Of a DNA stretch of 64,000 bases, positions 16,618 through 25,244 are shown piece by piece. The position numbers and the translations under genes are program-made. The notes under the pieces were generated by a model. It saw nothing but the letters and a program-made list of their open reading frames with translations, ran no database searches and had not been told where the DNA came from. Origin of the DNA: Chloroflexota bacterium (GTDB lineage Bacteria; Chloroflexota; Dehalococcoidia; Bin125). The stretch lies in the NCBI GenBank assembly GCA_009838915.1, contig VXQT01000034.1, positions 99,896-163,895 on the forward strand, given 5' to 3'. Within the stretch, counting starts at the first letter, position 1, and every line of letters begins with the position of its first letter.

Positions 16618-18027
16618 ATGAGTCCGCCTCCCGTCCAGTACACGCGCACCGAGGACGACATCGACATCGCCTGGGTCGAGCGCGGCGTCGGCAAGCCATT
16701 GGTGGTGTCAACCGGACCAATGATCCCGCTCAGCACGGGCTGGGAACCGGGCGGGATCTGGGAGCGGCTGTCGCACTCGTTCCGGGTGATTCGATTCGAT
16801 CCGCGAGGTTGTGGACTTTCGGAGCGCGACGGGGTGTTCGGATCGTTCCATGACGAGGCGATGGATCTGGCAGCGGTCGTCAACGAAGTAGCCGAGCCCC
16901 GCGTCGCGCTGATGGGGCACTACATCGGCACGCCGGCCGCGGTGATCGCGATGCTGAACGAGCCGGAGCGTTACACGCACCTGATGCTGCACCTGCCGAT
17001 CCCGATGGGCGGCGAACGATCAGGAATGTCCCAACAGAGCGAAATCAACGATCTCATCGACGGCACGGTGGAGAACCTGTTGCGGCTGGGATGGCAGCAT
17101 CACGACGAAGCGGCGCGGCGGGCGTTGTTGACGATGATCGCGCCCACGGCCGACGAACACACTCTGCGCGATCTGTCGCAGACGATGCATCACTATCCAT
17201 CGATGAATCGGCTGTTCGGCCTGGTGCGGGAGATGCGCGATCTTGATCTGCGGGATCAGTTGCGTGACGTCGAGATACCGACGCTGATCTCCATCCCATA
17301 TGAAGGAGAAGGCACCGAGGCGGGGTACAGTTCGACCTCGCGCGAATGGGCGCGGATCATTCGGGGCGCGCGTCTGGTCGTTGCGCAGGACGACACGCCG
17401 GTACTGGTTGACGGCGCGCCGATCATCACCCAGATCGCCGAAGCGCTTGAAGAGTTCATCGGGGTCGAGCAGTCGATCGAAACGGCCGGCCAGGCGACCC
17501 GCACCATCCTGTTTACGGACATCGAAGGCTCGACATCGCTGGTTGACCGGCTCGGCGACACCCGAGCGAGATCGATCACCAGGGAAATCGAGCAACTGAC
17601 ACTGAGCGCCATCAGGGAGCATGACGGCGTACAGGTCAAGACGATGGGCGATGGCGTACTCGCCTGGTTCGGCGCCGCATCGGCGGCGGTCGAGACGGCG
17701 GTGCAGGTCCAGCACGGGCTCGCCAATCATGAGCGCTACAGCGATGTCTTTGTGCGAATCGGCATCAGCGCGGGCGAACCGATCGCCGAGTCGGATGACC
17801 TGTATGGCACGACCGTGAACCAGGCTGCGCGAATCATGTCGATCGCGCGCGGCGGAGAGATCCTGGTGTCGGACCTGCTGCGTGGTCTGCTCCAGGGTCG
17901 TGGATTCAGCTTTGAGGATCAGGGCCGGCACGAGTTGCGCGGATTCCGTGAGTCGGTGCAGCTCTTTAAGGTCGACTGGCGCGCGGAGGCGTCCACTCCA
18001 GCCGCGACGGAAGGGTCGGAGACATGA
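16618..18027 (+). CDS. Degenerate alpha/beta-hydrolase fused to a class III adenylate cyclase
   Basis: The protein has 469 residues. Residues 1-285 form an alpha/beta-hydrolase domain (RFDPRGCGLSE, LMGHYIGTP). The nucleophile elbow reads G-H-Y102-I-G with tyrosine in place of serine, and the usual C-terminal His position is also missing, so this half is probably a sensor and not an enzyme. Residues 296-455 are a cyclase domain with metal aspartates Asp301 (FTDIEGS) and Asp345 (KTMGDGV), purine-selecting Lys341 and Asp394, and transition-state Arg405 (VNQAARI). The Lys/Asp pair points to ATP, giving cAMP. Its stop overlaps the start of the methyltransferase gene (ATGA). Confidence 0.93.
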   Translation: MSPPPVQYTRTEDDIDIAWVERGVGKPLVVSTGPMIPLSTGWEPGGIWERLSHSFRVIRFDPRGCGLSERDGVFGSFHDEAMDLAAVVNEVAEPRVALMGHYIGTPAAVIAMLNEPERYTHLMLHLPIPMGGERSGMSQQSEINDLIDGTVENLLRLGWQHHDEAARRALLTMIAPTADEHTLRDLSQTMHHYPSMNRLFGLVREMRDLDLRDQLRDVEIPTLISIPYEGEGTEAGYSSTSREWARIIRGARLVVAQDDTPVLVDGAPIITQIAEALEEFIGVEQSIETAGQATRTILFTDIEGSTSLVDRLGDTRARSITREIEQLTLSAIREHDGVQVKTMGDGVLAWFGAASAAVETAVQVQHGLANHERYSDVFVRIGISAGEPIAESDDLYGTTVNQAARIMSIARGGEILVSDLLRGLLQGRGFSFEDQGRHELRGFRESVQLFKVDWRAEASTPAATEGSET

Positions 18028-19013
18028 TCGAAATGACGAAGCGTGAACGAGTCCGAGCCGCAATCTTGGGCGAACCGGTCGACCGAGCACCCGCATCCCT
18101 CTGGGGGCACGATTTCCTGCGTGAATGGAGCAACGACGAACTGGTCGGCGCGACCTGCGAACAGTACGAGACCTACGACTGGGACTTCATCAAGATCAAT
18201 CCACGCTGGTCGATGTTCCCGGAGGCCTGGGGCGCGGTCTACTCGCCGCCCTCGGATCAGTCCAATCCAACGATGGTCAGTTCGGCGCTGGAAGAACTCG
18301 ACGAGCTGCATGACGTGGTCTCGGTCCACGCCGAGCGCGGCGTCCTGGGCGAGCACATCGAGTCAACACGATTGGTAGTCGAACGCACCCGAGGAGAGGT
18401 CGATGTCGTACAGACCGTGTTCTCCCCGATGGCGACGTTGGGCTTGATGTTCGGCCATCCGAGAGCGTTCAAGCAGGCCGCGCGCGAGGCGCCGGCGGCC
18501 GTGCATGCGGCGATCGCGCGGATCACCGACACGATCATCCACTACAGCCGAGCCAACATGAACGCAGGTGCATCGGGCGTGTTCTACGCGCCGCTGCAAT
18601 GGGCCAGCTACGCCAACTCCACGGCCGAGTTCTACCGGGAGTTCGGCCGGCCGTATGACATGCAGGTGCTCGACGCAATCCGAGACGCAGAATTCAACAT
18701 CCTCCACGTCTGCTTCACCAACAACATGCTGGCCGACGTGCTCGACTATCCCGTCCACGCCTTCAACTGGGATGACCGCGACGAAACCAACTCCGGTCTC
18801 GCCGATATCTGGTCCCAGACCGACAAGGCAGTGATGGGCGGCGTCAGCCGGAGCGGATTGGGAGAGCTGAACGCTGACGAGATTCGGGCGCAGGCATCGC
18901 AAGCGGCAGGCGTAGCCAACACCCGTGTGTTCGTCACCGGAGGCTGCTCGATTCCCCCGCACACGCCGCACGAAAATCGTGCGGCAGTGGCAGCCGGAGC
19001 TCGGGGGAACTGA
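18024..19013 (+). CDS. UroD/MtaA-family cobalamin-dependent methyltransferase-like protein
   Basis: The protein has 329 residues with the uroporphyrinogen decarboxylase barrel (TKRERVRAAILGEPVDRAP at the start, FHVC-type strand, GGCS near the end). Heme-pathway UroD would have an N-terminal RQAGR loop, which is absent. Instead there is His228-x-Cys230 and, 78 residues on, Cys308, matching the zinc-binding HxC...C pattern of MtaA/MtbA/CmuA methyltransferases. I infer a methyl transfer or O-demethylation role. No corrinoid protein gene lies beside it. The start overlaps the cyclase stop by four bases, so translation is probably coupled. Confidence 0.85.
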   Translation: MIEMTKRERVRAAILGEPVDRAPASLWGHDFLREWSNDELVGATCEQYETYDWDFIKINPRWSMFPEAWGAVYSPPSDQSNPTMVSSALEELDELHDVVSVHAERGVLGEHIESTRLVVERTRGEVDVVQTVFSPMATLGLMFGHPRAFKQAAREAPAAVHAAIARITDTIIHYSRANMNAGASGVFYAPLQWASYANSTAEFYREFGRPYDMQVLDAIRDAEFNILHVCFTNNMLADVLDYPVHAFNWDDRDETNSGLADIWSQTDKAVMGGVSRSGLGELNADEIRAQASQAAGVANTRVFVTGGCSIPPHTPHENRAAVAAGARGN

Positions 19014-19030
19014 CGTCTGCGTTTACGCGC

Positions 19031-20263
19031 CTAGCGTCGATTCGCCGTAAAGCCAGGGCCGCGGCCCTGTTCCCAGACCATCTTGCGCGCGACATCCTCG
19101 TCGAAGTCGATGCCCCAGCCGGGCCTGGTCGGCAGTTCCAGATGACCGTCGACGATCTCCAGCGGACCGCCGCCGAGGTCGTCCTTCCAGGGCACGTCGT
19201 CGATGTCGATCTCCATGATCCGCACATTCGGCACCGTCGCGCAGAGGTGCAGCGCGTGCATCGTGGCCAGGTGCGAGTAGTAGTTGTGCGGCGCGCAGTT
19301 GAGCTCGTAGCTCTCGGCCAGCAGGGCCACGTCGCGCGAGCGGGCGAAGCCCTGCCAGGGCACGTCGATCATCACGTTGTCCATCGAGCGGTGCTCGAAG
19401 TAGGGTCGGTAGTCGCGGATTGTGTAGAGGTTCTCGCCCGACGTGATCGGCACGGTGGTCTGACGGCGGACGTCAGCCAGCGCATCGGGTTCGTACATGT
19501 CGATTTCGACCCACATCATCTCGAGCTGTTCGAGCGACTGGCAGATCTGACGCGCGACCAGTGGGGTGCAGTTGAAGTTGAGGTCGAGCGCGATCTGCAC
19601 GTCGGGTCCCGCGCCCTGCTTGAGTGCGCCGATGTACTCGGGAATGTGGCGCAGGAGTGATGGGACGGCGTTGCGGTCGATATTGCTCGTACCTCCCCAA
19701 CCCGGTCCGTAGACGCCGGTCGGGTCGCCGGGGAAGACGATGTTCGTCTTGAGCGCATGGAATCCCTTCCCACGGACTTCCTCGCCCAGCGCTACCACGT
19801 CGTCCATCGACCGCAGCGGCGGCGCGCCGACGACCCACTCGGAGCCGTTGTCCCAGAGGATCTGGTCGTAGCTTCGCGCTCGCGATGAACCGCAGTGGGA
19901 CCAGTAGATCATCTGGCGCTCGCGCGTCGGACCGCCGAAGAGCGCGTAGACGGGCACGCCCAGGGCCTTGCCCTTGATGTCCCAGAGCGCCAGCTCGACG
20001 CCGGCGATCGCTTTGGCCGCGATTCCGCCGGGCGACTGCCGCGCCAGCCGGTACATGTCCCAGTAGCGGGCCTCGACCGCCAGCGGGTCCGCGCCGATCA
20101 GGATCGGTTCCATGTCGGCGATCGTGCCGACGATGCCGTACGGGTTGCGCCCGTCGGACATCTCGCCGTAGCCGGTGAGCCCGTCGGAGGTGCGCACGGC
20201 GACGAACTGCCAGGGCCGCCAGCCGGCGTCAACGACGAAGGTCTCGATCTCGGTAATCTTCAT
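19031..20263 (-). CDS. Enolase-superfamily enzyme (mandelate racemase/D-galactonate dehydratase type)
   Basis: The protein has 410 residues with metal ligands Asp227 (LDLN), Glu253 (WVEID) and Glu277 (SGEN), a lysine in LKTN and a catalytic histidine region APHNYYSH (about 324-331). The layout fits sugar-acid dehydratases of the MR/GalD group, but the residues do not fix the substrate. I chose the ATG at 20263, with GGAA six bases upstream, over a TTG at 20275. A TAGCCT hexamer lies 32 bases before this start. The gene is convergent with the methyltransferase and divergent from the amidase. Confidence 0.92.
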   Translation of the reverse strand: MKITEIETFVVDAGWRPWQFVAVRTSDGLTGYGEMSDGRNPYGIVGTIADMEPILIGADPLAVEARYWDMYRLARQSPGGIAAKAIAGVELALWDIKGKALGVPVYALFGGPTRERQMIYWSHCGSSRARSYDQILWDNGSEWVVGAPPLRSMDDVVALGEEVRGKGFHALKTNIVFPGDPTGVYGPGWGGTSNIDRNAVPSLLRHIPEYIGALKQGAGPDVQIALDLNFNCTPLVARQICQSLEQLEMMWVEIDMYEPDALADVRRQTTVPITSGENLYTIRDYRPYFEHRSMDNVMIDVPWQGFARSRDVALLAESYELNCAPHNYYSHLATMHALHLCATVPNVRIMEIDIDDVPWKDDLGGGPLEIVDGHLELPTRPGWGIDFDEDVARKMVWEQGRGPGFTANRR

Positions 20264-20295
20264 GGTCTGTTCCAACCCTTCCGCGCCTCAGGCGC

Positions 20296-20301
20296 AGGCT
20301 A
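20296..20301 (-). promoter_or_regulatory. -10-like TAGCCT of enolase-superfamily gene 2
   Basis: 32 bases before the ATG at 20263. It supports that start over the TTG at 20275. Confidence 0.45.
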
Positions 20302-20382
20302 GAGCCTGGCAACATGGTTGCGATGATCCCGCGGAGCGTCCATCCCCTGCCCGTCACCTCTGCGAAGACGCCATCCTCGCAC

Positions 20383-20388
20383 TAGCCT
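20383..20388 (+). promoter_or_regulatory. -10-like TAGCCT of the amidase gene
   Basis: 27 bases before the ATG at 20416, which has a GAGGAG ribosome site. Confidence 0.45.
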
Positions 20389-20415
20389 GAGCTACCCGAC
20401 ACCGAGGAGATCCCC

Positions 20416-21810
20416 ATGCCTGATCCACTCTGGAGACGCACCGCCGTCGAACTGGCCGGATTGATTCGAGATCGCGAGGTCTCCAGCCGTGAAGTGGTTG
20501 AAGCTCACCTCGACCGGATCGTCGAGGTCAACGGCCAGGTCAACGCAGTCACACTCGTGCTCGAAGACACCGCGCTGGCAGCCGCCGACGCCGCCGACGG
20601 CGGCGAGAACCTGGGCCCATTGCACGGCGTTCCCTTCACGATCAAAGAGAACATCGACTGCGTCGGCTCGCCAACCACTCAGGGCGTACCCGCGCTCGCC
20701 GACGCCATGCCGCCGAGCGACGCGCCCGTCGTGCAGCGAATGAAACGCGCCGGCGCGATTCCCCTCGCGCGCACCAATCTCCCCGAGCTGGGCGGCCGCC
20801 TCGATACCGACAACCTACTCCGCGGCCGCACCTTCAATCCCTGGAATCCAGCCCTGACTCCCGGCGGCTCGAGCGGCGGCGAGGCCGCAGCACTGGCCAC
20901 CGGCATGTCACCGATTGGTCTGGGCAACGACATCCTCGGCTCGCTGCGTAACCCTGCGTACTGCTGCGGCATCACCTCACTCAAGCCGTCGGCGGGCCGT
21001 ATCCCCTGCGTGCTCCCGATGGGCGTCGACGCCGGGATGGCGGTGCAGGCGATGCTGGTCGAAGGCCCCATGGCGCGCTCAGTCGCCGACCTGCGCCTCG
21101 GCCTCTCAATTCTTGCCGGCCGCGACGTTCGCGATCCGCGCTCGGTCGACGCCCCGCTCGAAGGCCCCGAACCGACGCAGCGCCGGGCCGCGCTGGTCAC
21201 CGAGATCCCCGGCTTTGATCTGCCTGCCGTGACGGTCGCCGAGATCCGCCGCGCGGGCGAGGTACTCGCCGCCGACGGTTGGCGCGTGGAAGAAGTCCAG
21301 CCGCCCGAGCTGGACCGCGTCAATGAGATCTGGAACTACGTCATCGTCGCCGACCAGGACGAGGAATCGCTCCGGGAGCAGGAGGAGCTGATCACACCGC
21401 AGCTCGCCACCGTCTTCCGACAGATCGGTGAACGAATCGCCTCCGCACCGCTGTCCAATGCCGCCATCCACGCCGAGCGATCGCGTCTCAGCCGGGTCTG
21501 GTCGGACTTCTTCGGCGCATACCCGGTCGCCATCGGACCCACCTGGACCTGCCTGCCGTGGCCGATTGACTCGGACCTCGATCCCGAGACCGGCATGGAC
21601 CTGACGCTCGGTACCGCGCACTTCATCAGTCCGGGCAACGTGCTGGGACTGCCCGCCGTTGCGCTGGCCACCGGCGTTGCCGACGGTCTCCCGACCGGCG
21701 TGCAGGTCTACGCCGACCGTTGGCGCGAGGATCTCTGCCTCGCCGCGGCCGAACAGATCGAGGCGGCAAGCCGGACGCCAACGCCGATCGATCCCGTGCC
21801 GCCGGCCTGA
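20416..21810 (+). CDS. Amidase-signature family amidase
   Basis: The protein has 464 residues. The Ser-cisSer-Lys triad is visible: Lys in FTIKENID (about 77-84), cis-Ser in TPGGSSGGEAA and nucleophile Ser in GNDILGSLRNPAYCCG. The last carries an extra variation (GSLR for the more usual GSIR). Members hydrolyse amides, including indoleacetamide, nicotinamide and many xenobiotics; the substrate is not readable. The ATG has GAGGAG upstream and TAGCCT 27 bases before it. Formylglycine-generating enzyme follows after 80 bp. Confidence 0.93.
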   Translation: MPDPLWRRTAVELAGLIRDREVSSREVVEAHLDRIVEVNGQVNAVTLVLEDTALAAADAADGGENLGPLHGVPFTIKENIDCVGSPTTQGVPALADAMPPSDAPVVQRMKRAGAIPLARTNLPELGGRLDTDNLLRGRTFNPWNPALTPGGSSGGEAAALATGMSPIGLGNDILGSLRNPAYCCGITSLKPSAGRIPCVLPMGVDAGMAVQAMLVEGPMARSVADLRLGLSILAGRDVRDPRSVDAPLEGPEPTQRRAALVTEIPGFDLPAVTVAEIRRAGEVLAADGWRVEEVQPPELDRVNEIWNYVIVADQDEESLREQEELITPQLATVFRQIGERIASAPLSNAAIHAERSRLSRVWSDFFGAYPVAIGPTWTCLPWPIDSDLDPETGMDLTLGTAHFISPGNVLGLPAVALATGVADGLPTGVQVYADRWREDLCLAAAEQIEAASRTPTPIDPVPPA

Positions 21811-21890
21811 GGCGCCGGCCGTTGAAGCATCCGGCAACGCCTTCACACTGTTCACGACCAGGCATTGAAACGACCTTGACTGGCAACGCA

Positions 21891-22868
21891 ATGACCGATT
21901 GCTGCGCAGCATCGAGAAGCTCTGCTCTCCCCCCGTTCGGGACAGGTACCGGCGGCAACGAAGGGCGCTGGCAAGTGCCGCCCCGCCGTCCCAGGGGACC
22001 TGCGCGAGCGACGGCGAGGACAGAACATGTCACGGCCAAGATCCCGGACGGCAGATTTGTCATGGGCGCGGTTGACGAGCTCTCCTATCCCGGAGACGGC
22101 GAGGGTCCGCTGCGAGAGGTGGAACTCAGCGGGTTCGAGATCGACGCCTGCGCGGTGACGAACGAGCAGTTCGCTGCGTTTGTCGAAGCGACGGGCTTTC
22201 TGACCGAGTCGGAGCGAACGGGTTGGTCATTCGTCTTTGCCGGACTGCTACCGGACGACTTCCCGCCGACCCGCGGGGCCGCGGACGCGCCCTGGTGGCG
22301 TCAGGCCGAGGGCGCGTCCTGGCAGAGTCCGGAAGGACCAGGCAGCGACATCGATGCGCGGCTCGATCATCCGGTCGTGCATGTCAGCTGGAACGACGCC
22401 CTGGCGTATGCGGAGTGGGCTGGGAAGTCACTGCCGAGTGAAGCTCAATGGGAGCGGGCGGCTCGCGGCGAGCTCGATTCGCAGCCCTATCCCTGGGGCG
22501 ACGAACTGACGCCCGGGGGCGAGCACCGGATGAACGTCTGGCAGGGCGTGTTCCCGAACGCGAACACGTTCGACGACGGTTGGTACGGGACCTGTCCGGT
22601 CGACAGCTACGAACCCAACGGATTCGGCCTGTTCAACGCGACAGGCAACGTCTGGGAGTGGTGTCACGACTGGTTCGACGTGTTCCACGACCCATCGCCA
22701 CCACGAGATCCGACGGGTCCGCCGGACGGCGATCTCAAGGTGCTCAAGGGCGGCAGCTTCCTCTGTCACGAGAGCTACTGCCTGCGCTATCGTACCGCGG
22801 CGCGTCAGGGGCTGACTCCGGACAGCGCCACGAGCAATACCGGCTTCCGCTGCGTGCGCGCAACCTGA
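21891..22868 (+). CDS. Formylglycine-generating enzyme (sulfatase-maturing)
   Basis: The protein has 325 residues. It oxidises a sulfatase cysteine to formylglycine. The FGE-sulfatase domain is complete: GRFVMG, HPVVHVSWNDA, LPSEAQWERAARG, NVWEWCHDW and the active-site segment KGGSFLCHESYCLRYR, with Cys292 and Cys297 at the two copper-binding cysteine positions. These cysteines separate true FGE from the many look-alikes. It lies 52 bp before a cysteine-type sulfatase, its likely client. I use the ATG at 21891, which begins a Cys-rich leader (MTDCCAASR) seen in related proteins, although no Shine-Dalgarno is evident. Confidence 0.95.
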   Translation: MTDCCAASRSSALPPFGTGTGGNEGRWQVPPRRPRGPARATARTEHVTAKIPDGRFVMGAVDELSYPGDGEGPLREVELSGFEIDACAVTNEQFAAFVEATGFLTESERTGWSFVFAGLLPDDFPPTRGAADAPWWRQAEGASWQSPEGPGSDIDARLDHPVVHVSWNDALAYAEWAGKSLPSEAQWERAARGELDSQPYPWGDELTPGGEHRMNVWQGVFPNANTFDDGWYGTCPVDSYEPNGFGLFNATGNVWEWCHDWFDVFHDPSPPRDPTGPPDGDLKVLKGGSFLCHESYCLRYRTAARQGLTPDSATSNTGFRCVRAT

Positions 22869-22920
22869 CGGTAGCCTTCGTTCAATACTTGGATACACCG
22901 ATGGCGAGCGGAGGCTGCAG

Positions 22921-25194
22921 ATGACCACCGACGAACAATTCCAGGGCAAGATTGGCCGCACGTTTCGCGAATCGGAGCCGTGGTGGCCGCCGATGACCAC
23001 CGCGCCGCAGGATCGGCCCAACGTGCTGATCGTGCTGTTCGACGACCTCGGGTTTGCGCACCTCAACTGCTACGGCGGCCTGACGCCGACACCGAACATC
23101 GACCGCCTGGCCCAGAACGGGCTGCGCTACACCAACTTCCACGTCACGCCGCTCTGTTCGCCGACGCGGGCGGCATTGCTCACGGGGCGCAATCACCACA
23201 CGGTCGGGATGCGCTCGGTGACCAACTTCAACAACGGCTACCCCAACACGCGCGGACGGATCACTCAACACGCGGCGACGATGGCCGAGCTGCTGCGCGA
23301 CGAGCGCTACGCCACATTTGCGCTGGGCAAGTGGCATCTCTGCCCGGGCGAAGAACTGAGCCAGGCCGGTCCCTACCACGACTGGCCGCTGCAGCGCGGA
23401 TTCGACCGCTACTACGGCTTCCTGCCCGGCGAGACCGACCAGTTCTACCCCGAGCTGACACGCGACAACACGCTGATCGAGCCGCCGAGCTCACCCGAGG
23501 ACGGCTACCACCTGACCGAGGACCTGGTTGACCAGGCGCAGCAGTTCCTGCGCGACCAGCATTCGATCTATCCCGATCAGCCGTTTTTCATGTACTTCGC
23601 GCTGGGCGCCACACACGCGCCGCACCAGGCGCCGCCGGAGTACATCGAGCGCCAGCGCGGACGCTGGGACATCGGCTGGGACGCCGTCCGCGAGCAAGTC
23701 TTTGCGCGCCAGCTCGAACTGGGCATCGTGCCCGAGGGCACGCAGCTCGCGCCGCGCAACCGCGGCGTCGAGGCCTGGGACGAGATGGAACCGAACACGC
23801 AGCGCTTCGCGGTTGCGCTGCAGGAGGCCTTCGCCGGCTTCCTCGAGCACACCGACACGCAGCTCGGACGTCTCTTCGACCACCTCGAGGAGTCGGGACA
23901 GATGGACAACACGCTGATCCTGCTGATGGCCGACAACGGCGCGTCGCAGGAGGGCGGTCCGACCGGCGTCTCCGACGAGCCGCGCCTGTTCGGTCCCCGT
24001 GACGACCTGGAAGAAGTGCAGTCGCGTCTGCATGAGATCGGCGGGCCGCGCTCGGCCTCGAACTATCCCTGGGGCTGGGCGCAGGCCGGCAACACGCCGC
24101 TGCGCTGGTACAAGCAGAACACGCACGGCGGGGGCGTCCGCGTGCCGCTGATCGCTCATTGGCCGCAGGGCATCCGCGAGCGCGGCGGCATCCGAGGCCA
24201 GTTCCACCACGTCTCCGATGTGCTACCAACAGTGTTGGACACGCTCGGTACCGAAGCCCCCGACACCTACCAGGGCCACGGCCAGTTGCCGGTCGCCGGC
24301 ACCAGCTTCCAGTACACCTTCAACGACCCCGATGCGGCCACCACCAAGGACACGCAGTACTTCGAGATGCTGGGTCACCGCGGGCTCTGGGACCACGGTT
24401 GGAAGGCCGTCACCTGGCACCGGATGGGCAACGAGTGGTCCGACGACGAATGGGAGCTCTACCACGTCGACGAGGACTTCTCCGAGACCAACAACCTCGC
24501 CGAGGAGGAGCCCGAGCGCCTGCGCGCCCTGATCGACCGCTGGTGGATCGAGGCGGGCAAGCACGGCGTGCTGCCGCTCGACGACCGCACCCTGGAGATC
24601 AACCAGCCCTCGCAGGCGCCTGGCAGCCCGCACACCGACTTCCGCTACCGCTACACGCCGCCGATCACCCACTTGCAGCGCGACGTCTCCCCTGCGCTCG
24701 ATGTCGGTAGTTGGACGGTTACCGCGCAATGCGCCCGCGACTCGACCGGGCAGCAGGGCGTGATCTTCAATCGCGGCTCGATCCATAGCGGCTGCACGCT
24801 CTACATCCAGGACAACCGGCTGCACTTCGACTACCACGCCTACGACGACTGGTTCCGCTTCCGCAGCGAGGGGCAGGTCCCCGATGGCGAAGTCGAGATT
24901 GGCGTCTCATTGCAGAGCGACGGTCCGCGCGGACCGGCGACGCTGACGCTCACGATCAACGGCGGCACGGTCGGCTCCGGTGAGATCACCACGCTCCAGC
25001 GCCAGAACCTGTTCGGACACGGCGAGTTCGACATCGGCGCCGACCGCCGCTCGCCCGTCGGCGACCGCTATGAGCCGCCGTTCGAGTTCGAGGGTGAGAT
25101 CCGGCTGGTGGACGTGGTCGTCACCCCATTCGACGGCCCCGCCGCCGAGTGGGTGGCCCGGGAACGCGCGCGTCGCGAGTTGGCGAGCCAATAG
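22921..25194 (+). CDS. Type I arylsulfatase with C-terminal beta-rich domain
   Basis: The protein has 757 residues. The sulfatase domain (about 30-560) has metal motif LFDDLG, the maturation motif C79-S-P-T-R followed by AALLTGR, GKWHL, HAPHQ and MADNGAS. Cys79 would be converted to formylglycine by the FGE encoded just upstream. It resembles AtsA-type arylsulfatases. Residues about 575-757 form an added beta-rich domain (repeated strands such as GCTLYIQDNRLHFDY) that may bind the sulfated substrate. No signal peptide is visible, so the enzyme is probably cytoplasmic. The ATG has GGAGG upstream. Confidence 0.94.
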   Translation: MTTDEQFQGKIGRTFRESEPWWPPMTTAPQDRPNVLIVLFDDLGFAHLNCYGGLTPTPNIDRLAQNGLRYTNFHVTPLCSPTRAALLTGRNHHTVGMRSVTNFNNGYPNTRGRITQHAATMAELLRDERYATFALGKWHLCPGEELSQAGPYHDWPLQRGFDRYYGFLPGETDQFYPELTRDNTLIEPPSSPEDGYHLTEDLVDQAQQFLRDQHSIYPDQPFFMYFALGATHAPHQAPPEYIERQRGRWDIGWDAVREQVFARQLELGIVPEGTQLAPRNRGVEAWDEMEPNTQRFAVALQEAFAGFLEHTDTQLGRLFDHLEESGQMDNTLILLMADNGASQEGGPTGVSDEPRLFGPRDDLEEVQSRLHEIGGPRSASNYPWGWAQAGNTPLRWYKQNTHGGGVRVPLIAHWPQGIRERGGIRGQFHHVSDVLPTVLDTLGTEAPDTYQGHGQLPVAGTSFQYTFNDPDAATTKDTQYFEMLGHRGLWDHGWKAVTWHRMGNEWSDDEWELYHVDEDFSETNNLAEEEPERLRALIDRWWIEAGKHGVLPLDDRTLEINQPSQAPGSPHTDFRYRYTPPITHLQRDVSPALDVGSWTVTAQCARDSTGQQGVIFNRGSIHSGCTLYIQDNRLHFDYHAYDDWFRFRSEGQVPDGEVEIGVSLQSDGPRGPATLTLTINGGTVGSGEITTLQRQNLFGHGEFDIGADRRSPVGDRYEPPFEFEGEIRLVDVVVTPFDGPAAEWVARERARRELASQ

Positions 25195-25207
25195 CGGCGG
25201 CTAGTCT
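25180..25207 (+). promoter_or_regulatory. Promoter of the quinone oxidoreductase gene
   Basis: TTGGCG (25180-25185), 16 bp, TAGTCT (25202-25207), 37 bases before the ATG. One of two places where a recognisable -35 box accompanies the -10 hexamer. Confidence 0.55.
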
Positions 25208-25244
25208 GACCGGCAACGGCGGCAACACGACAGGGAGCAACATC

